A DNA stretch of 35,940 nucleotides from Candidatus Calditenuaceae archaeon JGI OTU-1 (GTDB lineage Archaea > Thermoproteota > Nitrososphaeria_A > Caldarchaeales > Calditenuaceae), in assembly GCA_000494145.1 (NCBI GenBank), contig AWOE01000004.1:26539-62478 (forward strand), given 5' to 3'. This document shows positions 30,323 through 35,940 of the stretch, piece after piece. The position numbers and the translations under genes were made by a program. The stretch's first letter is position 1. Every line of letters begins with the position of its first letter. The notes beneath the pieces were generated by a model. It was not told the DNA's origin. It ran no database searches and saw nothing but the letters and a program-made list of their open reading frames with translations.

Positions 30323-31610
30323 CCACCAGAACCCTCCTGGTCGGCTCCTCCAGCCCCAAGCCCACGAGGAGGTCCCTCCGGCCGACGAGCTCCGTGACCT
30401 TGCTCAGCCCCAGCCTCTCGAGGATCAGCTTCAGCTCGCCGGTCCATCCCCTGATCAGGTTCTCCACGCACCTCTGGGCGAACTCCAGCGAGAGCAACTT
30501 CTTCGGGTTCTCCTCGATCCGGTTCGTGATCACCGCAGGGCAGAAGCCGAGATGGCACTTGTGGACCATGACGCATCCCATGGCTATCAGCGCAGCGGTG
30601 CCGATGGAGACGCAGTCCGCACCGAGGGCCATCAGCTTCGCCATGTCCTCCGCGCTGCTCACCCTGCCGGCCGCTATCACCGTGAAGCCGTTCCTCATTC
30701 CCTCCCTGCGGAGCATCGCGTCTGCTGTGGCCACAGCCAGCTCGATCGGGAGACCTACGTTGTCCCTCACGACCGAAGGCGCCGCACCGGTCCCCGCACC
30801 CTGGCCGTCTATGATGATGCCGTCGGCACCCATCCTCGCCACACCGGCTGCGACGTAGGCGACGTAGTTCGTGGCAGCGACCTTCACGAAGACCGGCTTC
30901 CCGGTCGCCTCCTTCAGCGCCCAGATCCTCTGCTCCAGGTCCTCGATCGAGTAGATGTCGTGGTGGGGTGCTGGAGATATCGCGTCGGTCCCCACGGGGA
31001 TCCTCCTTGTCCGAGAGATGGTCTCGACGACCTTGGTTCCAGGTAGGTGGCCTCCGATCCCGGGCTTCGCTCCCTGACCTATCTTGATCACCACCGCCTC
31101 CCCGAGGCGCAGCAGGTGGAGGTTCAGCCCGAACCGGGCCGAGGCCCACTGTATCACGATCCTCTTGCACTTCGCCACCTCGGGATGGACGCCTCCCTCG
31201 CCGACCCCGCAGAGGACGCCCGTCGAGTCGGCGGCCCTCGCAAGGGCCACGTTGGGGACCCCGCTCAGCGCACCGAACGACATGTCGCCCAAGTACAGGG
31301 GCACTGCCATCCGGATCCTTCCGTGTGCGATCTCGCTCTCCACTTCGATCCCGTCCGACTCCTCCAACCCCTCTGCCGACGGGACGGGGTCCTCGAGCTC
31401 CCTTCTGAAGACCAGCCTGTCGAGTATCCTTTTCGAACCCGATTTACAGGGGTCCCAGACGAAGGCGGGCCTTCCGGTTGCGGCCAGCTTCCTGATGTGC
31501 TCAATCCTGTTGACGGTCCAGAACTCCGGTGAGGACTGCCTGGGTATGTTCAGATATCTGTCTACAATTATAGCCTCTTTTCCTCCCATTCGTTCGGGGA
31601 ACTGCTCCAT
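30306..31610 (-). CDS. gltB: Glutamate synthase FMN/iron-sulfur domain protein (GltB2-like)
   Basis: 434 residues. It is the central GltS barrel as a stand-alone subunit. LYLGDMSFGALSG and GVGEGGVHPE come first, then KIGQGAKPGIGGHLPGTKV, the FMN site IIIDGQGAGTGAAP, GADCVSIGTAALIAMGC, and the cluster motif with Cys in KCHLGFCPAVIT. It reductively aminates 2-oxoglutarate or a related oxo acid with ammonia from the glutaminase subunit. No NAD(P)H-linked GltD gene is adjacent, so a ferredoxin donor is possible. Start: ATG 31608-31610, with a GTG one codon earlier and an ATG at 31589 as alternatives. It is the first gene of the three-gene minus-strand operon. Confidence 0.9.
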   Translation of the reverse strand: MEQFPERMGGKEAIIVDRYLNIPRQSSPEFWTVNRIEHIRKLAATGRPAFVWDPCKSGSKRILDRLVFRRELEDPVPSAEGLEESDGIEVESEIAHGRIRMAVPLYLGDMSFGALSGVPNVALARAADSTGVLCGVGEGGVHPEVAKCKRIVIQWASARFGLNLHLLRLGEAVVIKIGQGAKPGIGGHLPGTKVVETISRTRRIPVGTDAISPAPHHDIYSIEDLEQRIWALKEATGKPVFVKVAATNYVAYVAAGVARMGADGIIIDGQGAGTGAAPSVVRDNVGLPIELAVATADAMLRREGMRNGFTVIAAGRVSSAEDMAKLMALGADCVSIGTAALIAMGCVMVHKCHLGFCPAVITNRIEENPKKLLSLEFAQRCVENLIRGWTGELKLILERLGLSKVTELVGRRDLLVGLGLEEPTRRVLVVEALQ

Positions 31611-31658
31611 CACTATGCCAACTCACCCCCACTCTTCCCGACGTTTTGAGGTGCGCAC

Positions 31659-31702
31659 GAGATGAGTTTCATTCTTGCCGTCGCCAACAAAAAGCTCATC
31701 TC
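31659..31702. repeat. Inverted repeat GAGATGAG / CTCATCTC
   Basis: GAGATGAG (31659-31666) and its exact complement CTCATCTC (31695-31702), separated by 28 nt. With one wobble pair the stem can extend to 11 pairs in RNA. It lies about 50-90 nt upstream of the glutamate-synthase-like operon start. It may be an operator for that operon or a structured 5' leader. Confidence 0.45.
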
Positions 31703-32012
31703 ATTAACCTTTCCACTGACGTGCTCGGTAATTCGCAGAATTCAATCGTTCAGCAGTTCGGTCGATATTTGACCGTAATGTCATCGTTCCTCCGTAAGCG
31801 TGATCGATGATGGACGGTTCAGCGGTCTGGATGAAAAGGCAATATCGGTTATTGATGGTCAGGTGAACATACTGCCGCAGAGCGCCGAAACCCGCAATCC
31901 GGGTGCGGAGAACGGAACGGTGGCCACGGTTCTGACGGAGAAGTTGTGCCGGAGCGGGACGGGGAGCTGATCCGGAGGTGCGGAGACCTCCCATGACGTC
32001 ACGCCCAACAAG

Positions 32013-32018
32013 TATTTA
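32013..32018 (+). promoter_or_regulatory. TATA-like box (TATTTA) for hisG operon
   Basis: AGTATTTACA contains TATTTA 28 nt before TTG 32047. This supports the TTG start and excludes the earlier in-frame ATGs. Confidence 0.42.
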
Positions 32019-32046
32019 CAAAACGGACGTCGCGGGTGGTGGCGGG

Positions 32047-33045
32047 TTGGCGGAGAGAAAGCTGAGGTTCGCGATACCGAAGGGGTCGCTGGAGCAGGAG
32101 ACGCTCAGGTTGCTCCAGGCGGCCTTCTACGAGGTCAAGGGCGCCGACAGGTCGTACAGGCCATCGATCAGCGACAGCGAGATATCCCTGAAGATCCTCA
32201 GGCCTCAGGAGATACCGGTCTACGTCCAGGACGGCTTCCACGACATAGGCATCACGGGGTCCGATTGGGTGATCGAGACGGGTGCGGACGTGGAGGTGCT
32301 CTGCGACCTCGAGTACGGCAGGGTCAGACTGGTCTTCGCGGCACCGGCATCCGACGACTCATCGAGCGTCAGCGAGTTCCTCGAGAAGAGGTTCTCCAGG
32401 GGCCTGCCCGTCAGGATATCCACCGAGTACCTGAACATCACGGCGAGCACCATAGCCCAGAACCCCGTCTACAGGAGGTATTTCGGCAGCGCGAGGCCGA
32501 TGGTCATCACGCCCTGGTACCGGGTCGGCGAGAACGAGAAGGTCGGGATCTACCTCTCCTTTGGGGCCACGGAGGCGAAGCCGCCGGAGGAGGCGGACGC
32601 GATCGTCGACAACACCGAGACGGGGAGGACGTTGGAGCAGAACAACCTGAGGATAGTCGAGCAGATCATGGAGAGCAGCGCCACGCTGATCGCCAACAAG
32701 GAGGCCTTCAGGGACCCGTGGAAGAAGGAGAAGATACTGGACGTTTTATCGATGTTCACGGGCGTCATCGAGTCGAGGAGGAGGATCCACGTCTTCCTCA
32801 ACGTGAGGGAGGAGAACCTCCAGGAGCTCCTGTCCGTCCTCCCCGGCCTCAAGTCACCCACCGTGAGCAGGCTATCGATTCCCGGATGGTACGCGGTCAA
32901 CACGGTCATCGAGCGGGGCGAGTTCTTCAGGGTCCTCCCGAAGCTCAGGCGGATAGCGCAGGGACTCGTCATCCACGAGCCCCAGCTGATCCTCTCGATC
33001 GAGGAGGTGATGAGGCGCGTTGAAGCCGATGAGGGTAAGCGGTAG
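32047..33045 (+). CDS. hisG: ATP phosphoribosyltransferase HisG (long form)
   Basis: 332 residues from TTG 32047, beginning MAERKLRFAIPKGSLEQETL, the normal HisG N-terminus. It catalyses the first step of histidine synthesis, ATP plus PRPP. Evidence: RPQEIPVYVQDGFHDIGITGSDWV, TEYLNITAS, GATEAKPPEEADAIVDNTETGRTL (PRPP site) and a C-terminal ACT-like HisG_C domain (HVFLNVREENLQELLSVLPGLKSPTV, then WYAVNTVI). That domain marks the long, histidine-inhibited form needing no HisZ. An upstream ATG at 31993 would add an unlikely 18-residue leader. It overlaps hisD. Confidence 0.94.
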   Translation: MAERKLRFAIPKGSLEQETLRLLQAAFYEVKGADRSYRPSISDSEISLKILRPQEIPVYVQDGFHDIGITGSDWVIETGADVEVLCDLEYGRVRLVFAAPASDDSSSVSEFLEKRFSRGLPVRISTEYLNITASTIAQNPVYRRYFGSARPMVITPWYRVGENEKVGIYLSFGATEAKPPEEADAIVDNTETGRTLEQNNLRIVEQIMESSATLIANKEAFRDPWKKEKILDVLSMFTGVIESRRRIHVFLNVREENLQELLSVLPGLKSPTVSRLSIPGWYAVNTVIERGEFFRVLPKLRRIAQGLVIHEPQLILSIEEVMRRVEADEGKR

Positions 33046-34300
33046 GGAGGTTGAGTCGCTGGCGAGGGAGGTGAGGGCAGCGGCCCAAAGGGACCAGAGG
33101 CTCTCCGAGGTCGTCCGCAGGATCATCGCCGAGGTCAGGGCGAGGGGCGACAGGGCTCTGGTGGAGATGGCGAGGGAGTTCGACGGCGTCGAGATGGACG
33201 AAGACGGCCTGATCTCCGGCAGGCGCGAGATGGAGGAGGCGGCTGGAAAGGTCGACGCAATGCTTCTCAGGTCGTTGAGGAGGCTCTCGGCGAGGATCAG
33301 GCGCCTCGAGGCCAAGAGACTTAGGGGTCTCGCCTTCAGGCTCAGGTATCCCGAGGGGACGGTGATCGAGTCGGTCTGGAGGCCCATCGGCTCCGTCGGC
33401 TGCTACGCTCCCGGAGGAAGGGCCCCTTACGTCAGCACCGTCCTGATGCTGGGGGTTCCGGCCGCCGTCGCCGGCGTCGGGAGGAAGGTCCTCGCAACGC
33501 CACCTCCGAAGGGCGAGGAAGCACGGGAGGCGGTGCTCGCGGCCGCATGGGTGGCGGGGTTCGACGAGGTCCTCTGGTCGGGAGGGGCACAGGCGATAGC
33601 TGCGCTCGCCTACGGGACCGAGCGCGTCAGACCCGTCGAGAAGGTCTTGGGACCGGGGAACAGATACGTGGCAGAGGCGAAGAGGCAGGTGCAGGCCGAC
33701 GTGGCGGTCGACATGGTGGCGGGCCCTACGGAGCTCGTCGTGCTCTTCGACGGGCGGTCTGAGATCTCGCTCGTGGTCGAGGACATGATGGCCCAGGCCG
33801 AGCACGGGCCGGGGACGATCGTGATGGCGGTGACGGCGGAGGAGAGGGCGGCCGAGGAGCTCGTATCGACCCTCTCGTCGGCGCTGAGGTCGCTTCCCGA
33901 GGGTAGTGCGGTCCGGCAGAACCTCTCGAGGGACTGGACGGTCGTGCTGGTCGACGACTGGGACGAAGCCGTCAGGCTGGTGGACGCCGTCGCACCGGAG
34001 CACCTCTCCATCGCCTCCAACGACCTCAAGCACCTAGCCAAAAGGGTCAGAAACGCCGGAGCGATCACGGTCGGTAAAGGCGTGCCGAGCGTGCTGCTCG
34101 ACTACTTCGCAGGCGCCTCCCACGTGCTGCCGACAGGAGGGTGGGCTAGGACGAGGGGAGGGCTAACGGTGCTCGACTACGTCAAGCTCGTCCACGTCGT
34201 CAGGGCCGGGCCGACGGTCAGGTCGAGGGTCTCGAGGGAGGTCGGCGTCCTCGCAGAGGTGGAGGGGCTTACGCACCACAGGAGGGCCCTGGGGCCTTGA
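33029..34300 (+). CDS. hisD: Histidinol dehydrogenase HisD
   Basis: About 423 residues. It carries out the last two steps of histidine synthesis, histidinol to histidine with two NAD. Landmarks: RPIGSVGCYAPGGRAPYVST, VLGPGNRYVAEAKRQV, DMVAGPTELVVL, and the zinc ligands Gln and His in MMAQAEHGPG. The catalytic Glu-His is in VAPEHLSIAS, then DYFAGASHVLPTGG (Asp ligand) and the final His in GLTHHRRAL. All active-site residues are present. The start is ATG 33029 or TTG 33020; both overlap the hisG end. It overlaps the following HAD gene by 4 nt (TTGA). Confidence 0.95.
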   Translation: MRVSGREVESLAREVRAAAQRDQRLSEVVRRIIAEVRARGDRALVEMAREFDGVEMDEDGLISGRREMEEAAGKVDAMLLRSLRRLSARIRRLEAKRLRGLAFRLRYPEGTVIESVWRPIGSVGCYAPGGRAPYVSTVLMLGVPAAVAGVGRKVLATPPPKGEEAREAVLAAAWVAGFDEVLWSGGAQAIAALAYGTERVRPVEKVLGPGNRYVAEAKRQVQADVAVDMVAGPTELVVLFDGRSEISLVVEDMMAQAEHGPGTIVMAVTAEERAAEELVSTLSSALRSLPEGSAVRQNLSRDWTVVLVDDWDEAVRLVDAVAPEHLSIASNDLKHLAKRVRNAGAITVGKGVPSVLLDYFAGASHVLPTGGWARTRGGLTVLDYVKLVHVVRAGPTVRSRVSREVGVLAEVEGLTHHRRALGP

Positions 34301-35475
34301 GCGCCTACGTCAGGGTTGCGGGAGGGCTGGTGAGGAGGTCGGCGATCGAGGAGCTCGCGCAGGTTGACGCGGTGATCTTCGACTGCGACGGCGTCCTCAT
34401 CGACGTCAGGGGCTCCTACGACAGGGCGGTGATCGAGTCGGTGAGGCTGGTCATCGAGGGAGCCTTCGGGATGGAGTTGCCGGACACGGCCCTGGGCTCC
34501 GAGCCCATTTACCTTCTGAGGAAGACCGGCGGATTCAACAACGACCTCGACGCCGCCTGGATAATGGCCCTCTGGCTCTTCGCAGGGGCCGAGGAGCTGG
34601 CGGTCAGGGAGCTGGGCGAGCGGTTGGAGCGGGTCCTCGGTTCGAGGCCGAAGGGGCCGAGGGAGCTGTGGGATGCCGTCGTCGCCGAGGCACCGAGGGG
34701 CTCTTACCCGAGGCGCATCCTCCGGACGAACCCGGTGCCGCTAGAGGTGCTGCTCGAGAGGGCTCCGAGGACGGGCAGGTCGCATGCGACCCGGGACGAC
34801 GTCGAGTCCGTCGTCAGGGTGGTCGCTCAGGACAGGGGCATCTTCAGGGAGTACGAGCTCTTCAAGGAGTTCCTCGGGACGGGAAGGACCTACGGCCGCG
34901 ACCTGCTCGAGACGGTCTTCGACGACCTGTACTACGGGTCCGAGGTGGTGAGGAGCCTCTTCGGTTCAGGTCCCCACTTCGACTTCGGCAGGGGCCTCTA
35001 CGCGAACGAGGTGCCGGTCGTCGACGGCGCGACGCTCGTCAGGCTCGAGGAGCTGATCGGTTCGGGCAGGATGGGCATCGTAACCGGAAGGGACTCGGTC
35101 ACGACCTGGATGGTCTTGGGAGATCTGAAGGCCTTCTTCAGGGAGGGGGCCTGCGTCTTCATCGCCGACGAGCTCAGGAGGGGAGGTCCCGAGACCCTGA
35201 TGAAGCCGAGCCCCTACGGCCTCCTGAAGTCCGCGGCGGCCCTCGGTCCCAGGAGCTCTCCCCTCTACGTCGGGAACTCGGCGGAGGACCTCCACTCTTC
35301 GAGGTACGCGGAGTCCTACGGGCTCAGGACGCTGTTCGCGGCCGTCGTGGGCCTCCATCCGGATCCTGAGGCGGCTGCCGTCGACTTCGCCGCCCGGGGT
35401 GCTGACTTGGTGGTCGAGGACGTGAAGCAGCTGGTGGACGTCCTGGAGGCTCTGAGACGAAGGAGCATCTGGTGA
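34297..35475 (+). CDS. HAD-superfamily hydrolase coupled to hisGD; candidate histidinol-phosphatase
   Basis: 392 residues. HAD motif I is VIFDCDGVLIDVRGSYDRAV with Asp29 and Asp31, motif II is GIVTGRD (Thr263), motif III is LMKPSPYGLL (Lys303), and motif IV is VGNSAEDL (Glu330/Asp331). The long cap of about 220 residues between motifs I and II is much larger than in small phosphatases. The start resembles a small HAD subfamily (TIGR01548-like) whose members are sometimes found with histidine genes. It is translationally coupled to hisD by a TTGA overlap. I infer a histidinol-phosphate phosphatase role, since that step often has a non-orthologous enzyme in archaea; this is unproven. Confidence 0.82.
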   Translation: MSAYVRVAGGLVRRSAIEELAQVDAVIFDCDGVLIDVRGSYDRAVIESVRLVIEGAFGMELPDTALGSEPIYLLRKTGGFNNDLDAAWIMALWLFAGAEELAVRELGERLERVLGSRPKGPRELWDAVVAEAPRGSYPRRILRTNPVPLEVLLERAPRTGRSHATRDDVESVVRVVAQDRGIFREYELFKEFLGTGRTYGRDLLETVFDDLYYGSEVVRSLFGSGPHFDFGRGLYANEVPVVDGATLVRLEELIGSGRMGIVTGRDSVTTWMVLGDLKAFFREGACVFIADELRRGGPETLMKPSPYGLLKSAAALGPRSSPLYVGNSAEDLHSSRYAESYGLRTLFAAVVGLHPDPEAAAVDFAARGADLVVEDVKQLVDVLEALRRRSIW

Positions 35476-35492
35476 CAGAAGTACACCGAGAA

Positions 35493-35500
35493 TTTCTTTT
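35493..35500 (+). terminator. Possible T-rich terminator after the his operon
   Basis: TTTCTTTT, 18-25 nt past the HAD stop codon, is one of the few pyrimidine T-tracts in this GC-rich window. It fits archaeal intrinsic termination, which needs a U-tract but no hairpin. Confidence 0.35.
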
Positions 35501-35537
35501 AAATCCTCTATATTTGAATCATGATGTTTTGTAGCGG

Positions 35538-35543
35538 TTATAT
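35538..35543 (+). promoter_or_regulatory. TATA-like box for pre-crRNA
   Basis: TTATAT in GCGGTTATATC, close in form to the radA and herA boxes. The expected start point is about 25 nt downstream, inside the leader. Confidence 0.45.
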
Positions 35544-35584
35544 CTTCAAATAGTGGCCGGAAAATACAGTTGTGCGAAGGGGCG

Positions 35585-35603
35585 CCGCGGCGGGAAGCCG
35601 CGG
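35585..35603 (+). other. GC-rich hairpin in CRISPR leader RNA
   Basis: CCGCGGC (35585-35591), loop GGGAA (35592-35596), GCCGCGG (35597-35603): a perfect 7-bp stem. It begins about 17 nt into the predicted pre-crRNA. Such a stable stem is unusual in an otherwise AT-rich archaeal leader. Confidence 0.55.
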
Positions 35604-35632
35604 AGAGCCGGAAAATCCCGGAATAGGGCTCG

Positions 35633-35940
35633 GTGATCCCGAGAGAGGGAGTTGAAAGTTTTTGATAGGGCTCAATCGCGGGTTAGCTCAAAATTGACCT
35701 GAACTGTGATCCCGAGAGAGGGAGTTGAAAGTGAGCCATAATTGCATGGATAGCTGCCTTAATAGTCACAAGCGCAAACGTGATCCCGAGAGAGGGAGTT
35801 GAAAGATCGGGAAGTTCATCGCGGACGTTTTCATCGGCTACGTCAGTGATCCCGAGAGAGGGAGTTGAAAGTCTGCAGTGCTGTCTGCATTAATGAAAGT
35901 TGCTGTGTTGTGAAGTGATCCCGAGAGAGGGAGTTGAAAG
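35633..35940 (+). CRISPR. CRISPR array, first five repeats (continues past window)
   Basis: Five identical 26-nt repeats at 35633-35658, 35706-35731, 35780-35805, 35846-35871 and 35915-35940. Each starts GTGATCCCGAG and ends GGAGTTGAAAG. Spacers are 47, 48, 40 and 43 nt, all different, which is typical of archaeal type I or III systems with longer spacers. The 3' end TTGAAAG corresponds to the 8-nt crRNA 5' handle (usually AUUGAAAG; here GUUGAAAG) and shows transcription toward the right. The repeat holds a small internal palindrome, TCCC-N6-GGGA. No cas gene lies in the window. Bases flanking the 26-mer differ between copies, so the unit is not longer. Confidence 0.97.

Larger units (their letters stand above)
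31614..32046. other. 433-nt intergenic region between glutamate-synthase-like operon and hisG
   Basis: The longest gene-free stretch apart from the CRISPR end, with visibly lower GC than the coding regions. It must hold both divergent promoters. It contains an inverted repeat at 31659-31702, a short CCGCA-N7-TGCGG hairpin near 31890-31910, and the hisG TATA-like box at 32013-32018. I find no convincing protein, tRNA or C/D-box RNA. A minus-strand frame of about 96 codons (31704-31994) is low-complexity and not protein-like. Confidence 0.5.
35476..35632 (+). promoter_or_regulatory. CRISPR leader
   Basis: 157 nt, AT-rich in its first 100 nt, directly before the first repeat. GGTTATATC (TTATAT at 35538-35543) is a good TATA-like box. 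A transcript from it would start near 35568, about 65 nt before repeat 1. The repeat orientation (3' end TTGAAAG) agrees with transcription to the right. A GC hairpin lies inside the transcribed part at 35585-35603. Confidence 0.75.

Noticed and set aside
31800..31935. ATGATG and CTGA boxes suggesting a C/D-box small RNA
   Set aside because: The boxes are too far apart and imperfect, and no paired internal C'/D' boxes are found.
31704..31994. Possible 96-codon gene in the hisG upstream region
   Set aside because: Composition is not protein-like, it has no promoter or motif, and it overlaps the hisG promoter box region.
35623..35673. Nine-base match (ATAGGGCTC) between the leader end and spacer 1
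   Set aside because: Too short to indicate self-acquisition or a leader duplication; it could easily be chance.

Overview
This window looks like a chromosomal segment of a GC-rich, probably thermophilic archaeon. The domain call rests on archaeal/eukaryotic-type information genes: uL22, uS13, prefoldin beta, RadA, Nep1, the HerA-NurA pair, a DUF763 protein and an archaeal-type TrpRS. It is also supported by TATA-like boxes (GCTTATCC, GTTATATC, TTTATG types) that lie about 20-30 nt before many start codons, often with no Shine-Dalgarno sequence, which is the layout of leaderless archaeal mRNAs. The gene mix fits Thermoproteota (TACK) best. I cannot place it lower; a Caldarchaeales/Aigarchaeota-like lineage is a guess.

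Layout. 1-3200: edge of a SelW/Rdx-like gene, a luciferase-domain (DUF5519-like) protein, a lone uL22 gene, then an ACT-domain regulator coupled to homoserine dehydrogenase. 3208-7057 (minus): a tightly overlapping chain pfdB > DHH phosphoesterase > EcfA > EcfA > EcfT, i.e. a chaperone subunit, a nuclease-like enzyme and an ECF transporter energising module without a visible S component. 7263-9587 (mostly plus): radA with a coupled unknown gene, a small membrane protein on the other strand, and uS13. 9635-15015: a TPP-dependent acetolactate-synthase-like enzyme, convergent with a minus-strand row of split methionine synthase (N-like half, catalytic half), SCP2-domain protein and zinc alcohol dehydrogenase. 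15158-17548: TrpRS, a ParB/SerK-like protein and Nep1. 17565-21556 (minus): an enlarged ETF system (EtfB, EtfA and a FixC-FixX fusion). 21680-25684: DUF763 gene divergent from herA-nurA, a DNA-end-processing locus. 25739-31610: orphan sucC, a small membrane protein, and a three-gene glutamate-synthase-like set. 32047-35475: hisG-hisD-HAD. 35476-35940: an AT-rich CRISPR leader and the first five repeats of an array that runs off the window.

How the genes work together. The amino-acid part is large: homoserine (hom plus its ACT regulator), methionine (split MetE), serine phosphorylation (possible SerK), glutamate (GltS-like) and histidine (hisG, hisD and a HAD protein that may be the missing histidinol-phosphatase). 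Energy metabolism is represented by the ETF/FixCX quinone reductase and succinyl-CoA synthetase beta. Genome maintenance is represented by RadA and HerA-NurA-DUF763, and defence by the CRISPR array.

Most unusual points. (1) In the glutamate-synthase-like glutaminase, the catalytic Cys lies upstream of every ATG/GTG/TTG in its frame. (2) A second glutamate synthase FMN-barrel-like protein appears to have lost its cofactor sites. (3) The ETF system carries large extra segments. (4) The DUF763 gene shares a promoter region with herA-nurA. (5) A GC hairpin sits in the CRISPR leader. No tRNA, rRNA, transposase or phage gene was recognised.
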